Positions 1 to 8,162 of a stretch of 64,000 bases of DNA are shown here, in pieces; positions within the stretch are counted from its first letter, which is position 1; each line of letters starts with the position of its first letter. The notes beneath the pieces were generated by a model, which was not told the DNA's origin, ran no database searches, and worked only from the letters and a program-made list of their open reading frames with translations. Source of the DNA: OLB6 sp964525565 (GTDB lineage: Bacteria; Bacteroidota; Ignavibacteria; Kapaibacteriales; Kapaibacteriaceae); NCBI GenBank assembly GCA_964525565.1, contig CAZGHI010000010.1:6029-70028 (forward strand), written 5' to 3'. The translations under genes were made by a program, and so were the position numbers.

Positions 1-549
1 CCGCTCGAATGTCGCGATTGCCTGCATCACTCTGCGCATGGTTACCACCGTATCGTTGAACGCTTTTTGCCAGTCCGCTGCATATTCTGCAGACCGTAAC
101 AGCCGAGCTACGGCTACGGTGTCCGCCGCCATTTCAATCGGATTGAGAAAAGCCGCCATGGCTTGATCTTCGAGCGTTGCTGCACGTCCATCCCAAAAGA
201 GGAATCTGCGGTATCCTGCATTGATTATTGATGGTGAATTCCTGTTTCCCTGATTGCCATCTATTCCCTGACTTACCTGCCGTGGTGCATCACTGAACGA
301 AGACTCAGGTCGGTGACATGTTGCGCAAGCAATGGTTCCATTTCGTGATAAACGTGCATCGTAGAATAATCGCCGTCCAAGCATAGCCTTGTTCAAGGTA
401 ACGGGGTTATCCGCAGGCGTTGGCATTGGAGGCATGTGTGATGGTGGACGGCCAAAGTCGTCTTTGACACTGCTCACCGTACTTACAGTAGCATCGCAAC
501 CCGCTAAGAAGGCGGCAAGAAGGATCAGGATAACGAACAACACATGCAT
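1..549 (-). CDS. Di-heme cytochrome c peroxidase (MauG/CcpA-like), lipoprotein, 3' end outside window
   Basis: Reading the minus strand from the ATG at 549 gives 183 codons running off the left edge. The N-terminus is a lipoprotein signal with lipobox LAGC (Cys18). A first heme-binding site CATCH follows at residues 75-79, in the context LFYDARLSRNGTIACATCH, which is characteristic of the periplasmic di-heme peroxidase family (hydrogen peroxide reduction or MauG-like oxidation). The text SPSIINAGYRRFLFWDGRA also fits the family. The second heme site would lie beyond the window. The start ATG overlaps the stop of thyX by one base (TGATG), so the two genes are probably co-translated. No functional link between thymidylate synthesis and a peroxidase is evident; co-location may be incidental. 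Confidence 0.88.
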   Translation of the reverse strand, partial: MHVLFVILILLAAFLAGCDATVSTVSSVKDDFGRPPSHMPPMPTPADNPVTLNKAMLGRRLFYDARLSRNGTIACATCHRPESSFSDAPRQVSQGIDGNQGNRNSPSIINAGYRRFLFWDGRAATLEDQAMAAFLNPIEMAADTVAVARLLRSAEYAADWQKAFNDTVVTMRRVMQAIATFER

Positions 550-1391
550 CACATCAACTTGGCTAGCTTCTCCCGAAACTCTCGCAGCTCACGACCCTTT
601 AACCCTACCTGTTCCATGAGTTCGTCGGTTGCAGCGTCTTTATCAATGAGCTTCCCTAAAGCCTGCAATTCTAACCGCGTGAAACGTGCAGCAAGCAACA
701 TATAATCTTCAAAGGCTTCCCACGCAAGCGGAACAATGTCCTTAACAATTGCTCCTATAGCTTCTGCATATACACGGATTTCGTACTGCGCATGACTATC
801 CATTCGCAATCGGAGAAAGTGAAAAAGATTATGCAAGTCAATCTTCCAGTACCACTCCGTGTAGTTGCTCACGGGTAAGTTGATGCGAGCAATTTCTCTA
901 GCCAGACCAGTAGAGAGCAGACCTTGGTATTGGCTATACATGGCAGCCTGAGCATCGCGAATCTCGTGTACAATCTGCTCCGCTTCTGATGTGCTAAAAG
1001 GGTCTTCGGCTCTTCCCTGTTTATTCGTTGTGCTCTGAGAACGAACTTGCTCCAGTTCCGGGACATAAAATTCGTCCTTCATCTCCGAGTACCGACCACT
1101 ATACTCATTCACATTGGCAGTTCTATGCCGGATCCACTGTCGAGCAACAAAAATTGGGAGCTTCACATGAAATTTGAACTCAACCATTTCAAAGGGGGTG
1201 GTGTGCTGATGCCGCAATAAGTAGCGAATCAGGCCTCGATCTTCGTGTACTTGTTTGGTCCCGGCCCCATAACTAACACGGGCTGCTTGCACGATGGACG
1301 AGTCGTTGCCCATTACGTCTATTAACCGTACAAATCCTTTGTCGAGACAAGGGTATTCAATACCACGAGCGGATGGTGTTGTCGTTTCCAT
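549..1391 (-). CDS. thyX: FAD-dependent thymidylate synthase ThyX
   Basis: This 280-residue protein carries the ThyX signature RHR-x7-S (R88-H-R90, S98, text RHRTANVNEYSGRYS), which binds dUMP and FAD. ThyX methylates dUMP to dTMP using methylenetetrahydrofolate with NADPH and FAD. Residues 1-45 include the expected QAARVSYG segment, and the RLRMDSHAQYEIRVYA segment late in the protein is also typical. Length is slightly above the usual 220-260 because of a C-terminal helical extension. A TATCTTTG box (1396-1403, minus strand) ends only 4 nt before the ATG and no Shine-Dalgarno sequence fits between, so the message is probably leaderless. The downstream peroxidase overlaps by one base. No thyA is visible in the window. 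Confidence 0.97.
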   Translation of the reverse strand: METTTPSARGIEYPCLDKGFVRLIDVMGNDSSIVQAARVSYGAGTKQVHEDRGLIRYLLRHQHTTPFEMVEFKFHVKLPIFVARQWIRHRTANVNEYSGRYSEMKDEFYVPELEQVRSQSTTNKQGRAEDPFSTSEAEQIVHEIRDAQAAMYSQYQGLLSTGLAREIARINLPVSNYTEWYWKIDLHNLFHFLRLRMDSHAQYEIRVYAEAIGAIVKDIVPLAWEAFEDYMLLAARFTRLELQALGKLIDKDAATDELMEQVGLKGRELREFREKLAKLM

Positions 1392-1395
1392 ACAG

Positions 1396-1403
1396 CAAAG
1401 ATA
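1396..1403 (-). promoter_or_regulatory. Bacteroidota-type -7 box TATCTTTG of thyX (leaderless candidate)
   Basis: On the minus strand TATCTTTG matches the TAnnTTTG -7 consensus and is followed by CTGT and the thyX ATG. Nineteen bases upstream there is ACTG, a weak match to the -33 TTTG. The start of transcription would fall at or next to the start codon. Confidence 0.6.
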
Positions 1404-2259
1404 CCGGTTGCTCCATCCAGGACAGTCATTCTCCGGTGTTGACCTTTCGACGAATCTGATACAATGTGCAAATTGTGTCGGTTATTTACCAACAGCCGGC
1501 AATCTGCGTTACGATTGTACCCTGTTCATGAACCATCGTAGTATGCCCCATCGTACATCGGAGTGAATGAATATGGCGATATACCTGTATTGGCTACCGG
1601 CACTATTGCATGTTCTACATCGAACCTTTCTATCCTTTACCAACTGACTCTAATCGCAGTACAGAACTGTTTGACACCCGTACACGAATGTTCCCTGCCT
1701 ACTATCGGTGTTGTTGATAGCATTCATACTCAGTGGCAATGCTTTAACCGGATTTTCTTTGATCATTTTGCAGATCACCAGGTTTTTAACCAATGGCGTC
1801 ATATCGTCTGCAGGTTTGCAGTGTGTTCCGACCCTTGGTTTCGTGGAGGATTCGGAGTATTGTTGGCTACAATGTGCACAACCTGGAGCTTCAAAGACGG
1901 TTAGGTTAGATCACCGTTCACAAGCGTACACAACCTGGCTTTCAACAGATTCAATAGATCAACATTCGGAAAGCATTGCGTCCACTTATACGTGGAGTAT
2001 GCTGAATGTGTACGAATCGGCTCTGCTCATCAGGATTCAACAGAGCCTGAGCAACCATAAAGTATTACAACTGCACAGACTGTAATCATGATGCTGGATT
2101 TGAAAACTATATTTTGTCACAGCCATNNNNNNNNNNNNNNTAATTGCAGTGTTCAATCATTTATGTCAGATAGGTTAGACAACCCCATTCTGGTAACGAT
2201 GGAACCGATTCCATACCGATAGTGCCTGTGCAATTTGAACTATTCCCCTTTTGTCAAGC

Positions 2260-2499
2260 ATGCGGGAAACAGAGTTGCACCCATACCAAAACGTGGAACA
2301 AAGAACAGCAATAAAACTGGCTTTGGACGCTTTGGCAATGAGTCAGAACGCATGGCGGTGATCGGACATTGGCAAACACACTCTAACCATGGCCACCAAC
2401 GAAATCGAATTCTCAGCTCGCTTACAGGCGGTAAGTGCTACTACGAACGGGATGCCATTCATCCTTCAGCAGGCTAAGAACAATAAACGAATTTGCTGA
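2260..2499 (+). pseudogene. Possible small gene interrupted by an in-frame TGA
   Basis: From the ATG at 2260 (MRETELHPYQ...) the frame reads an amphipathic, alpha-helix-like segment ending NAWR, then a TGA at 2359-2361. It continues in the same frame (SDIGKHTLTMATNEIEF...) to a TGA at 2497-2499. Composition on both sides of the TGA looks like ordinary protein and the frame is the same, so one nonsense change (for example Trp TGG to TGA) in a ~79-codon gene is possible. I do not recognise the family. It may equally be chance; no Shine-Dalgarno sequence is obvious. Confidence 0.22.
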
Positions 2500-2535
2500 T
2501 CGAGACTGAAACTGTGCTCTGTGCACTGAGGACGT

Positions 2536-3213
2536 CTAACTGCTACCGGAAGGAATGAAAGGAGCAAGCAAACCTGCGAATGCTTTTACATTCCGGGTTT
2601 GAATCCATACCGTGCCGGGACCAACGAATAAGCAAACAAGCCCTTCTCCAGAGGCCATTGAAGAAAGCAGTCCCTTTGATGCTGTTTTTATTGAGTATTG
2701 CATTCCGTCAGTAAAAGCCACCATATGACCGCTGTCAACAACGTATGCTTCACCAGGGGCCAGGGTGCGGGAGTATATAGCGCCAAAACTGTTCAAGAAA
2801 AGTGGACCAGAACCTGATATCCGTGAAAGGAAAAGTCCTTCACCGGATATCAATGCTTTTAGGGATCCTTGCGTACTCAACTCCAAATCGGTTGCTCCGG
2901 CAAGGTATGCTCCTCGTTGCGCCATTACCGTTTGATTGGACAGTTCCATGTGCAGAATGTCACCCGGTGAAGCCGGTGCTACAATCAATTCGCCGGGAGC
3001 ATTACGGGCCTCGTAAACTGACGAGAATATGCTCTCCCCCCCGACCGCTGCTTTAAGAGTTCCAAACAGCCCCTTTCCGGAAGTGGACGTGGTTAGCTCA
3101 ATGGATGGGCTCATGGACAACATGGCTCCGGGTTCGGCACGAAAACGTTCGCCTTGTTCAAGCCAAATATGCAAGGATGAATATACCGGCTGATGCTCGA
3201 TAGAAAACCTCAT
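2536..3213 (-). CDS. AIM24/TIGR00266 family protein
   Basis: This 225-residue soluble protein begins MRFSIEHQPVYSSLHIWLEQGE and contains the repeated beta-strand, Gly-rich pattern of the AIM24/TIGR00266 family (GAMLSMS near residue 30, PGDILHMEL, GEGLFLSRISGSGPLFLNSFG, GEAYVVDSGHMVAF). The fold is a double-stranded beta-helix prism. The molecular role in bacteria is unknown; the yeast homologue AIM24 is a mitochondrial inner-membrane protein. The start overlaps the stop of the preceding DUF4920 gene by 4 nt (ATGA), so the two are translationally coupled. No signal peptide is seen. Confidence 0.9.
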   Translation of the reverse strand: MRFSIEHQPVYSSLHIWLEQGERFRAEPGAMLSMSPSIELTTSTSGKGLFGTLKAAVGGESIFSSVYEARNAPGELIVAPASPGDILHMELSNQTVMAQRGAYLAGATDLELSTQGSLKALISGEGLFLSRISGSGPLFLNSFGAIYSRTLAPGEAYVVDSGHMVAFTDGMQYSIKTASKGLLSSMASGEGLVCLFVGPGTVWIQTRNVKAFAGLLAPFIPSGSS

Positions 3214-3674
3214 GGGACTTTCACTCCTGATGCTACAAACACGTATTCTGTAACGTCGCCTTTTATGCCACTTACTTCCTCTTCAGTTGCACCCGCATCT
3301 TCTGCATAATGCCGGCGCTGTGCCTCGCTTACTCGTTTCAATGTAAGAGTGCCCTGCACCAACACCGTTTTACCCACAAGGCTGGAAGGAACATAGAATG
3401 CATGATCCTTCATAATCACCCGCGTAGAGTGATGTCCATTTTTACCCATCATCCAGCATCCCATGGATGCGCAAACATCGGTTACCGTTGTGCGCACCAC
3501 ACTCGGTGTTCCCGTTGTTTCGGTGTGTATCATCTCTTCAAGATCCACAATCGTCATCGTGGAATCTACTCCTGCCCCGTAGAGTCCATCTGGCGATTCA
3601 GGAACATCATTGGTTTTCTGACCGTAAGCGCACAGTGCACCTACAAACAACAAACAACAAGCAAATATTTTCAT
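3210..3674 (-). CDS. Secreted DUF4920-like protein
   Basis: The start is placed at the ATG at 3674, which gives a clean signal peptide (MKIFACCLLFVGALCAYGQ); a longer frame upstream would run antisense through dtd and is rejected. The mature part has VCASMGCWMMGKNG and the segment MKDHAFYVPSSLVGKTVLVQGTL, typical of DUF4920 (small periplasmic proteins with a conserved GCWM motif, function unknown). It is 154 residues. The 3' end overlaps the AIM24-like gene by 4 nt. A TAAGTTTG box (3708-3715, minus) lies 34 nt upstream, so the pair has its own promoter facing dtd. Confidence 0.85.
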   Translation of the reverse strand: MKIFACCLLFVGALCAYGQKTNDVPESPDGLYGAGVDSTMTIVDLEEMIHTETTGTPSVVRTTVTDVCASMGCWMMGKNGHHSTRVIMKDHAFYVPSSLVGKTVLVQGTLTLKRVSEAQRRHYAEDAGATEEEVSGIKGDVTEYVFVASGVKVP

Positions 3675-3707
3675 AGCAACACCAACGGCAGACGTTGAAC
3701 ATTGACA

Positions 3708-3715
3708 CAAACTTA
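3708..3715 (-). promoter_or_regulatory. -7 box TAAGTTTG for the DUF4920/AIM24 operon
   Basis: A full match to TAnnTTTG on the minus strand, 33-34 nt before the DUF4920 ATG. No clear -33 TTG is seen at the usual spacing. Confidence 0.5.
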
Positions 3716-3724
3716 GCTGTATCG

Positions 3725-3732
3725 TAGCTTGC
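3725..3732 (+). promoter_or_regulatory. Imperfect -7 box TAGCTTGC directly before dtd
   Basis: TTG (3702-3704), then 20 nt, then TAGCTTGC, then TTT and the dtd ATG at 3736. The box differs from TAnnTTTG in its last bases but the -33 spacing is right; if used, the dtd mRNA would be leaderless. Confidence 0.35.
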
Positions 3733-3735
3733 TTT

Positions 3736-4221
3736 ATGAGATGTGTACTACAGAGAGTATCGAAAGCTCGCGTTTCTGTACGTGGCACTGTTGTTGGGCA
3801 CATCCATAAGGGGCTTGTGGTTTTGGTAGGCATCGCACATACAGACACGGAGGCAGAGGTACAGTGGATGAGCGAAAAACTGCGAACTGTACGCTTGTTT
3901 CCTGATGCTGAAGGAAAAATGAATGTTAACGTCTGCGACGCCGGTGGAAGTCTGCTGCTTGTATCACAATTCACACTCTATGGAACATTACGTAAGGGTA
4001 CTAGACCTTCGTTTACGCAGGCAGCTCACCCCGACCATGCACTTCGACTGTACAACGAACTGGTCTTACAATCTCGAAATGCTGTACCGCATATTCCTGT
4101 AGAAACCGGAGTATTCGGAGAAATGATGGAGATCGATTTAACAAATTCCGGTCCGGTAACCATTATTCTCGAACGCAATTCACCCACTTCCGGAACAAGC
4201 ACTACGGATGCAGAAGGTTAA
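3736..4221 (+). CDS. dtd: D-aminoacyl-tRNA deacylase Dtd
   Basis: This protein hydrolyses D-aminoacyl-tRNA (and Gly-tRNA-Ala), removing mischarged D-amino acids in the cytosol. The 161-residue sequence starts MRCVLQRVSKARVSV and has both active-site motifs: SQFTLYG at residues 77-83 and the NSGPVT motif with the cross-subunit Gly-Pro at 137-142. Length is normal (about 145-160), with a short Ser/Thr-rich tail. It is a single gene divergent from the DUF4920 operon and convergent with the E2 gene, with a strong hairpin between. No Shine-Dalgarno sequence is visible. Confidence 0.97.
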   Translation: MRCVLQRVSKARVSVRGTVVGHIHKGLVVLVGIAHTDTEAEVQWMSEKLRTVRLFPDAEGKMNVNVCDAGGSLLLVSQFTLYGTLRKGTRPSFTQAAHPDHALRLYNELVLQSRNAVPHIPVETGVFGEMMEIDLTNSGPVTIILERNSPTSGTSTTDAEG

Positions 4222-4237
4222 CCCCACTGAAAACACA

Positions 4238-4263
4238 AAGGCCGGAAACAATGTTCCGGCCTT
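4238..4263. terminator. Bidirectional hairpin terminator between dtd and the E2 gene
   Basis: A perfect 10-bp stem AAGGCCGGAA / TTCCGGCCTT with a 6-nt loop lies 17 nt after the dtd stop and 31 nt before the end of the convergent E2 gene. There is no long T tract on either side, so efficiency is uncertain. Confidence 0.7.
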
Positions 4264-4294
4264 ACACTTCGTGGTAAAAAGTAACAATCTGTTG

Positions 4295-6043
4295 TTACAG
4301 TGACACTGTTTTCTCGTTCATCCGCTCCAGCGAACGAACCATTGCTGCTAGCGCTTGTGTTGCCAATGCGCCATCAATTACGCGGTGATCGTAGGTGATG
4401 CTTAGGTACACCATGCTGCGGACTACGATCACGTCTTCGCCTTCGATTTCACGAACGACTGGTCGTTTTTGGATAGCCCCGATACCGATGATTGCCGTTT
4501 GCGGTTGATTGATAACCGGACTGCCAAACAGCGATCCAAACGACCCGACATTTGTAACCGTAATTGTGCCCCCTGATATATCGTCAGGAGAGAGTTTCTT
4601 GGACCGTGCACGCTGTGCCAAGTCATTCATGGCTCGAGCCATACCCGTAACGTTCATTACATCGGCATTTTTAATCACAGGAACAATCAAGTTGCCGTCG
4701 GGTAAAGCTGTTGCCATTCCCAGGTGGACTTTTTTGTGTTGCAAGATGTTCTTGCCATCTACGCTAACATTGATGCGTGGAAACTCTCTGATGCCCTCTA
4801 CAACAGCAACTCCAAAAAACGGTGTAAATGTGAGCTTGAAGCCTTCTGCACTTTGGAAACGATCCTTATACTTTGCTCTCAGCTTAACGATTCCTGTTAC
4901 ATCCGCTTCTGCAACACTCGTAACATGCGGTGATGTGTGCTTGGAACGTACCATGTGCTCGGCAATTAACTGCCGAACTCTGTCCATTGGTATTACTTCC
5001 ACATCATCGGTAATTGGTATGCCCACAACCGGGAAAGCGTCATACTGCTGTGATGCTGATGTAGCGGCCGAGGGCGCAGAAGCAGGAGCGGCAGCCGCTG
5101 GCTGTGCTGCAGGAACTTTCCCGCTTGCTCTTCCGGCCAAATACTGCATGATGTCGGCCTTCGTAACCCGGCCTTCCAACCCCGTACCAGCGATGGCATC
5201 GAGTTCTTGAACTGAAATTCCCTCTATGCTAGCAATGCTTCTCACCAGTGGCGAGTAGAAACGTCCACCCGACATCCGTGGAATAGATGTTGGCGATGCT
5301 GCTTCCAGGTTTGGTGTAGGAGCACCCTTGTGCGATCCATTTGCCGGTGCAGCAGACGTTGGCGCTGTGTTTATCGGAGCCGATGGTGCCGTTGCAGGGA
5401 TAGCCTGCGCAGCCGGCGCAGTCGTCGAGCCCCCTCCCAAGCGGGCAATAACCTTCCCAACCTCTACAACGTCGCCTTCGTTGAAGAGTATTTCAGACAA
5501 TACACCGGCTGCAGGAGAGGGAACCTCGGTATCCACCTTGTCCGTTGAAATCTCCAGTAGCACCTCATCACGCTCAACTGTATCCCCTACCTTCTTCACC
5601 CACCGTAGAATTGTACCTTCTTGAATGCTTTCGCCCATCTTGGGCATCACAACATCCGTAGCAGGTCCTGAACTAGCTGCTGGTGCCGGAGCTTGTGTGG
5701 GGGGGGCAGGAGCCGGGGTAGAAGCTACCGGAGAAGACGTCGGACTGGGCTGCGTTGGTGCCGGAGTGGCCTGTGCAGGTGCCGGAGCAACCGTGGTCGC
5801 ATTCACATCGCTGGATATTACAGCGATAACGGCTCCAACCTCAACAACATCATTTTCTTTAGCACGCAACTCAACGATCTTCCCTGCTGCTGGCGACGGA
5901 ACCTCGGTATCGACTTTGTCCGTGCTTATTTCCAAAAGAACTTCGTCGCGTTCAACAACGTCTCCAACCTGCTTGATCCACCGTAGGATTGTTCCTTCTT
6001 GAATGCTTTCGCCCATTTTGGGCATCACGACATCAATATTCAC
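4295..6043 (-). CDS. Dihydrolipoamide acyltransferase (E2) with two lipoyl domains
   Basis: This is the E2 core of a 2-oxo acid dehydrogenase complex, which transfers the acyl group from lipoate to CoA. Residues 1-80 and 127-205 are two nearly identical lipoyl domains (lipoyl-Lys K43 and K169 in STDKVDTEVPSP). They are joined by Ala/Pro linkers, followed by an E3/E1-binding domain at about 262-302. The catalytic domain (about 345-582) carries DHRVIDGA with His553. Substrate specificity (pyruvate, 2-oxoglutarate or branched chain) cannot be decided from sequence alone. E1 and E3 genes are not adjacent. An 8-base G tract at 5699-5706 (plus-strand reading) lies in the linker. The start at 6043 has a GGAGTAG ribosome site. 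Length of 582 is normal for a two-lipoyl E2. Confidence 0.95.
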   Translation of the reverse strand: MNIDVVMPKMGESIQEGTILRWIKQVGDVVERDEVLLEISTDKVDTEVPSPAAGKIVELRAKENDVVEVGAVIAVISSDVNATTVAPAPAQATPAPTQPSPTSSPVASTPAPAPPTQAPAPAASSGPATDVVMPKMGESIQEGTILRWVKKVGDTVERDEVLLEISTDKVDTEVPSPAAGVLSEILFNEGDVVEVGKVIARLGGGSTTAPAAQAIPATAPSAPINTAPTSAAPANGSHKGAPTPNLEAASPTSIPRMSGGRFYSPLVRSIASIEGISVQELDAIAGTGLEGRVTKADIMQYLAGRASGKVPAAQPAAAAPASAPSAATSASQQYDAFPVVGIPITDDVEVIPMDRVRQLIAEHMVRSKHTSPHVTSVAEADVTGIVKLRAKYKDRFQSAEGFKLTFTPFFGVAVVEGIREFPRINVSVDGKNILQHKKVHLGMATALPDGNLIVPVIKNADVMNVTGMARAMNDLAQRARSKKLSPDDISGGTITVTNVGSFGSLFGSPVINQPQTAIIGIGAIQKRPVVREIEGEDVIVVRSMVYLSITYDHRVIDGALATQALAAMVRSLERMNEKTVSL

Positions 6044-6150
6044 AGCTACTCCAATTTCAATGGCTGATGAAAGGGGCTTTTAACAACACAAATGAACAAG
6101 AGTCCGAAATTATGCAATGGACGCAAACCGATAGACGAACGAACTGCACA

Positions 6151-7026
6151 TTATGCAGCAAGAAGATCCATCAGAGCTTGTCGCAATGTTGGAAAAGCAA
6201 ACGAAAAATGCGTATGCTGCAAGCGCATCGGAACCACATATTGTCCGTCCACCACGGTTTCTGCCATGCGGCCAATAAGCAGCCGAAGCGGTAGCTCCGG
6301 AATGCGCAGCCAGCTCGGCCTGCCCATAACTGAACCTAGTGTTTTCATGAACGTTTTCCAGTTCACGGCTTCAGGTGCTACTACGTTGTACGGACCGTAC
6401 GCATCGGCACGCGTGGTGGCCCATGCCAGCGCTTCGATGGCATCGAGATGATGAATCCAGGGCAGATACTGCGTCCCTCGTCCAAGAGGACCGCCGCAAA
6501 AAAATTGCATCGGACGCATCAGCTTTGGCAAGGCTCCATGTGACCGGTCCAGGATAACACCCATCCTCATAACGGCTACCCGGGTTACTCCAGCAATTTT
6601 GTTGGCTTCCGCTTCCCAATCAGCACACAATCGGGCCAAATATGTCTGTCCATGCCCATGAGCTTCGTTAGAGGGTACCATGGTATTGCCATAATAACCC
6701 GTTGCCGACATGTTGATAAGCGCTGGTTTTACGGTGCACTTTCCAATAGCATCGGCCACAATTCGCGTTGTCTCTACTCTGCTCACGTAATGTTCATGGC
6801 GACGAGCAGCAGTCCACCGCCCTTTATCCAACCTACTCCCGGCAAGGTTTACAACGGCAAGTGCTCCTTCGCACTGTGGCTGCAGGTGACCGAATGTAAA
6901 GCCCGTGGCATAACGGTTGCCTTTTCCGGTTCGGGAGATGTTAACAACCTGATAACCATCGTTTGCAAGCTTTGCAGATAATGCATTGCCAACGTAGCCG
7001 GAACCGCCGACAACAACAATACGCAT
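6151..7026 (-). CDS. TIGR01777 family NAD(P)-binding epimerase/oxidoreductase
   Basis: The 291-residue protein opens with a Rossmann motif GGSGYVG at residues 7-13, followed by NISRTGKGN and VVNLAGSRLDKGRWTAARR, the signature of the TIGR01777 (YfcH/SDR39U1) extended SDR subfamily. The C-terminal segment (MGRPSWLRIPELPLRLLIGRMAETVVDGQYVVP) is the DUF1731 cap. The physiological substrate of this family is unknown. The gene begins 4 nt after the rplI stop, so it is probably read from the ribosomal-protein promoter. The 3' spacer to the E2 start is about 107 nt. Confidence 0.92.
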   Translation of the reverse strand: MRIVVVGGSGYVGNALSAKLANDGYQVVNISRTGKGNRYATGFTFGHLQPQCEGALAVVNLAGSRLDKGRWTAARRHEHYVSRVETTRIVADAIGKCTVKPALINMSATGYYGNTMVPSNEAHGHGQTYLARLCADWEAEANKIAGVTRVAVMRMGVILDRSHGALPKLMRPMQFFCGGPLGRGTQYLPWIHHLDAIEALAWATTRADAYGPYNVVAPEAVNWKTFMKTLGSVMGRPSWLRIPELPLRLLIGRMAETVVDGQYVVPMRLQHTHFSFAFPTLRQALMDLLAA

Positions 7027-7030
7027 GGTG

Positions 7031-7477
7031 TTATTCTTGGGATATTACCCACACCTTCAGTGGTGCGATGATGTCGGTATGCAGCTTCACCTTGACTTCA
7101 AAAATGCCAAGTGTCTTAATCGGCTCTTCGATCTGGATGTTTCTACGATCCACTTTAAAGCCACGCAATTCCAACTCCTGTGCGATCATTTGCGACGTTA
7201 CTGACCCAAACAACCGACCCTCCTCGCCAACCTGCATCGGAATCGAAATCTGCAGATCTGCGAGTTGTTGTGCCGTTTGCTCAGCATTCGACCGTGCTTT
7301 TTCCATGCGTACTGCATACTGAGCTTTTTCGGTTTCCAAAGCGCGAATTGCGCCCTCCGAGGCCACGTATGCCAACTGCCGAGGAATAAGGAAGTTCCGG
7401 GCATAACCAGCCTTCATGGTTACGATCTCGCCGATCTCGCCCAGTGTTTCGATGTTTTGTCTGAGAATGACTTTCAT
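7031..7477 (-). CDS. rplI: 50S ribosomal protein L9
   Basis: This 148-residue protein has the canonical N-terminal L9 fold sequence (MKVILRQNIETLGEIGEIVTMKAGYARNFLIPRQLAYVAS), a long connecting helix and the C-terminal domain. It binds 23S rRNA domain V. The start ATG overlaps the rpsF stop by 4 nt. In most bacteria rpsR (and often ssb) lies between rpsF and rplI; here they are directly joined. Confidence 0.98.
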   Translation of the reverse strand: MKVILRQNIETLGEIGEIVTMKAGYARNFLIPRQLAYVASEGAIRALETEKAQYAVRMEKARSNAEQTAQQLADLQISIPMQVGEEGRLFGSVTSQMIAQELELRGFKVDRRNIQIEEPIKTLGIFEVKVKLHTDIIAPLKVWVISQE

Positions 7478-7941
7478 AGTATGCCTTCGATGTCTGTTGA
7501 TTCATCCAACGGTTCCACCAACTCATCTTTATCTAACCGCACAAACCCATCGGTGCGATCACCACGTTCCATTTTGCCTTCGGCAGCCATCTGAGCAGCG
7601 CGAGCTGCTTGCATCTCGGCACGAACCTTGCGGAAATCGTGCAGCTTTTGGTCGAATTGCAACGTTAGGTGTCGTATCACATTCTCTTCGAGAGTGAAGA
7701 AACGCTCAAGCTGTGGTAGTACATCGGAATTGAGTTCAAAAATCACATACACGTAGAAGCCGTTGTACTTTTTTGCAATCGGATATGCAAGGCGCCGACG
7801 TCCCCAATGGTTTTCTTCAACAATTGTTCCACCATGTTCAGTGATGAAACCATTTATTCTCTGGATTATTGCCTCGATTTCCGCGTCTTCGAGGATTGCA
7901 TTTAATATGTACGTTGTTTCGTACGTTCGGCGGACGCTCAT
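7474..7941 (-). CDS. rpsF: 30S ribosomal protein S6
   Basis: The start is set at the ATG at 7941, which has an AGGAG ribosome site 6 nt upstream and begins MSVRRTYETTYILNA; a longer frame upstream lacks these. The S6 ferredoxin-like fold is recognisable (ETTYIL, GGTIVEENHWGRRRLAYPI, YVYVIFELN, RHLTLQ). The protein is 155 residues, with an acidic C-terminal tail of about 55 residues (DGFVRLDKDELVEPLDES...) beyond the core. It binds 16S rRNA together with S18. It is first gene of the rpsF-rplI-epimerase operon, with a good TTG/TATCTTTG promoter about 85 nt upstream. Confidence 0.97.
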   Translation of the reverse strand: MSVRRTYETTYILNAILEDAEIEAIIQRINGFITEHGGTIVEENHWGRRRLAYPIAKKYNGFYVYVIFELNSDVLPQLERFFTLEENVIRHLTLQFDQKLHDFRKVRAEMQAARAAQMAAEGKMERGDRTDGFVRLDKDELVEPLDESTDIEGIL

Positions 7942-8025
7942 GGTAACTCCTGTGGTTGCTTTCGCAGCCGTATCCTTAATCTTGGTACGGCAGGGGTAAT
8001 AATTGATTTGTTTTGTTAGAGCCGA

Positions 8026-8033
8026 CAAAGATA
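8026..8033 (-). promoter_or_regulatory. -33/-7 promoter of rpsF operon
   Basis: On the minus strand TTG, 20 nt, then TATCTTTG. Both elements and the spacing fit the Bacteroidota vegetative promoter. The leader to the rpsF ATG is about 80 nt. Confidence 0.65.
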
Positions 8034-8109
8034 AGGCAAACAGAATATTTACCCAATGGCGACACTACTTTTTACGGAGTAATCACGTTGCTCACTCGGA
8101 AATTCCCCT

Positions 8110-8117
8110 TAACTTCG
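8110..8117 (+). promoter_or_regulatory. Probable promoter of the S1-domain gene
   Basis: TTG (8088-8090), 19 nt, then TAACTTCG (one mismatch to TAnnTTTG) on the plus strand. A second partial box AATCTTTG occurs around 8129-8136. The leader to the ATG at 8163 is roughly 25-45 nt. Confidence 0.45.
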
Positions 8118-8162
8118 CTGTCTGTCTGAAATCTTTGTCTGTTTTACAACACTTCTCCGACC

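Larger units (their letters stand above)
1392..2535. other. 1.1-kb stretch without a confident gene; decayed coding fragments and an assembly gap
   Basis: No open frame here has recognisable family features. On the plus strand there are protein-like pieces broken by stops and frame changes: a hydrophobic piece at about 1570-1640, another with a possible membrane helix around 1708-1810, a short Met-initiated piece at 2163-2222, and a Cys-containing piece (CQACGKQSC) at about 2222-2310. The best is a separate frame at 2260-2499 with one internal TGA. A 14-base N run (2127-2140) lies inside. I see no tRNA, terminator hairpin or CRISPR. The simplest reading is degenerate genes plus sequencing damage. 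Confidence 0.5.

Noticed and set aside
1708..2085. 125-codon plus-strand open frame in the gene-poor stretch
   Set aside because: No recognisable domain and competing frames of similar quality; treated as possible decayed sequence only.
2359..2361. In-frame TGA as a selenocysteine codon
   Set aside because: No SECIS-like hairpin directly after it and no selenoprotein family similarity; a nonsense change or error is simpler.
2235..2477. 80-codon plus-strand open frame
   Set aside because: Overlaps a better helical frame at 2260-2499 and has no start context; neither is called as an intact gene.
3675..3974. Upstream extension of the DUF4920 gene to 3974
   Set aside because: It would run antisense through dtd; the internal ATG at 3674 gives a signal peptide.
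4509..6002. Long Ala/Thr/Ser-rich open frames on the plus strand inside the E2 gene
   Set aside because: They are antisense to a well-supported coding sequence and reflect its Ala/Pro-rich linkers; no ribosome site or family features.
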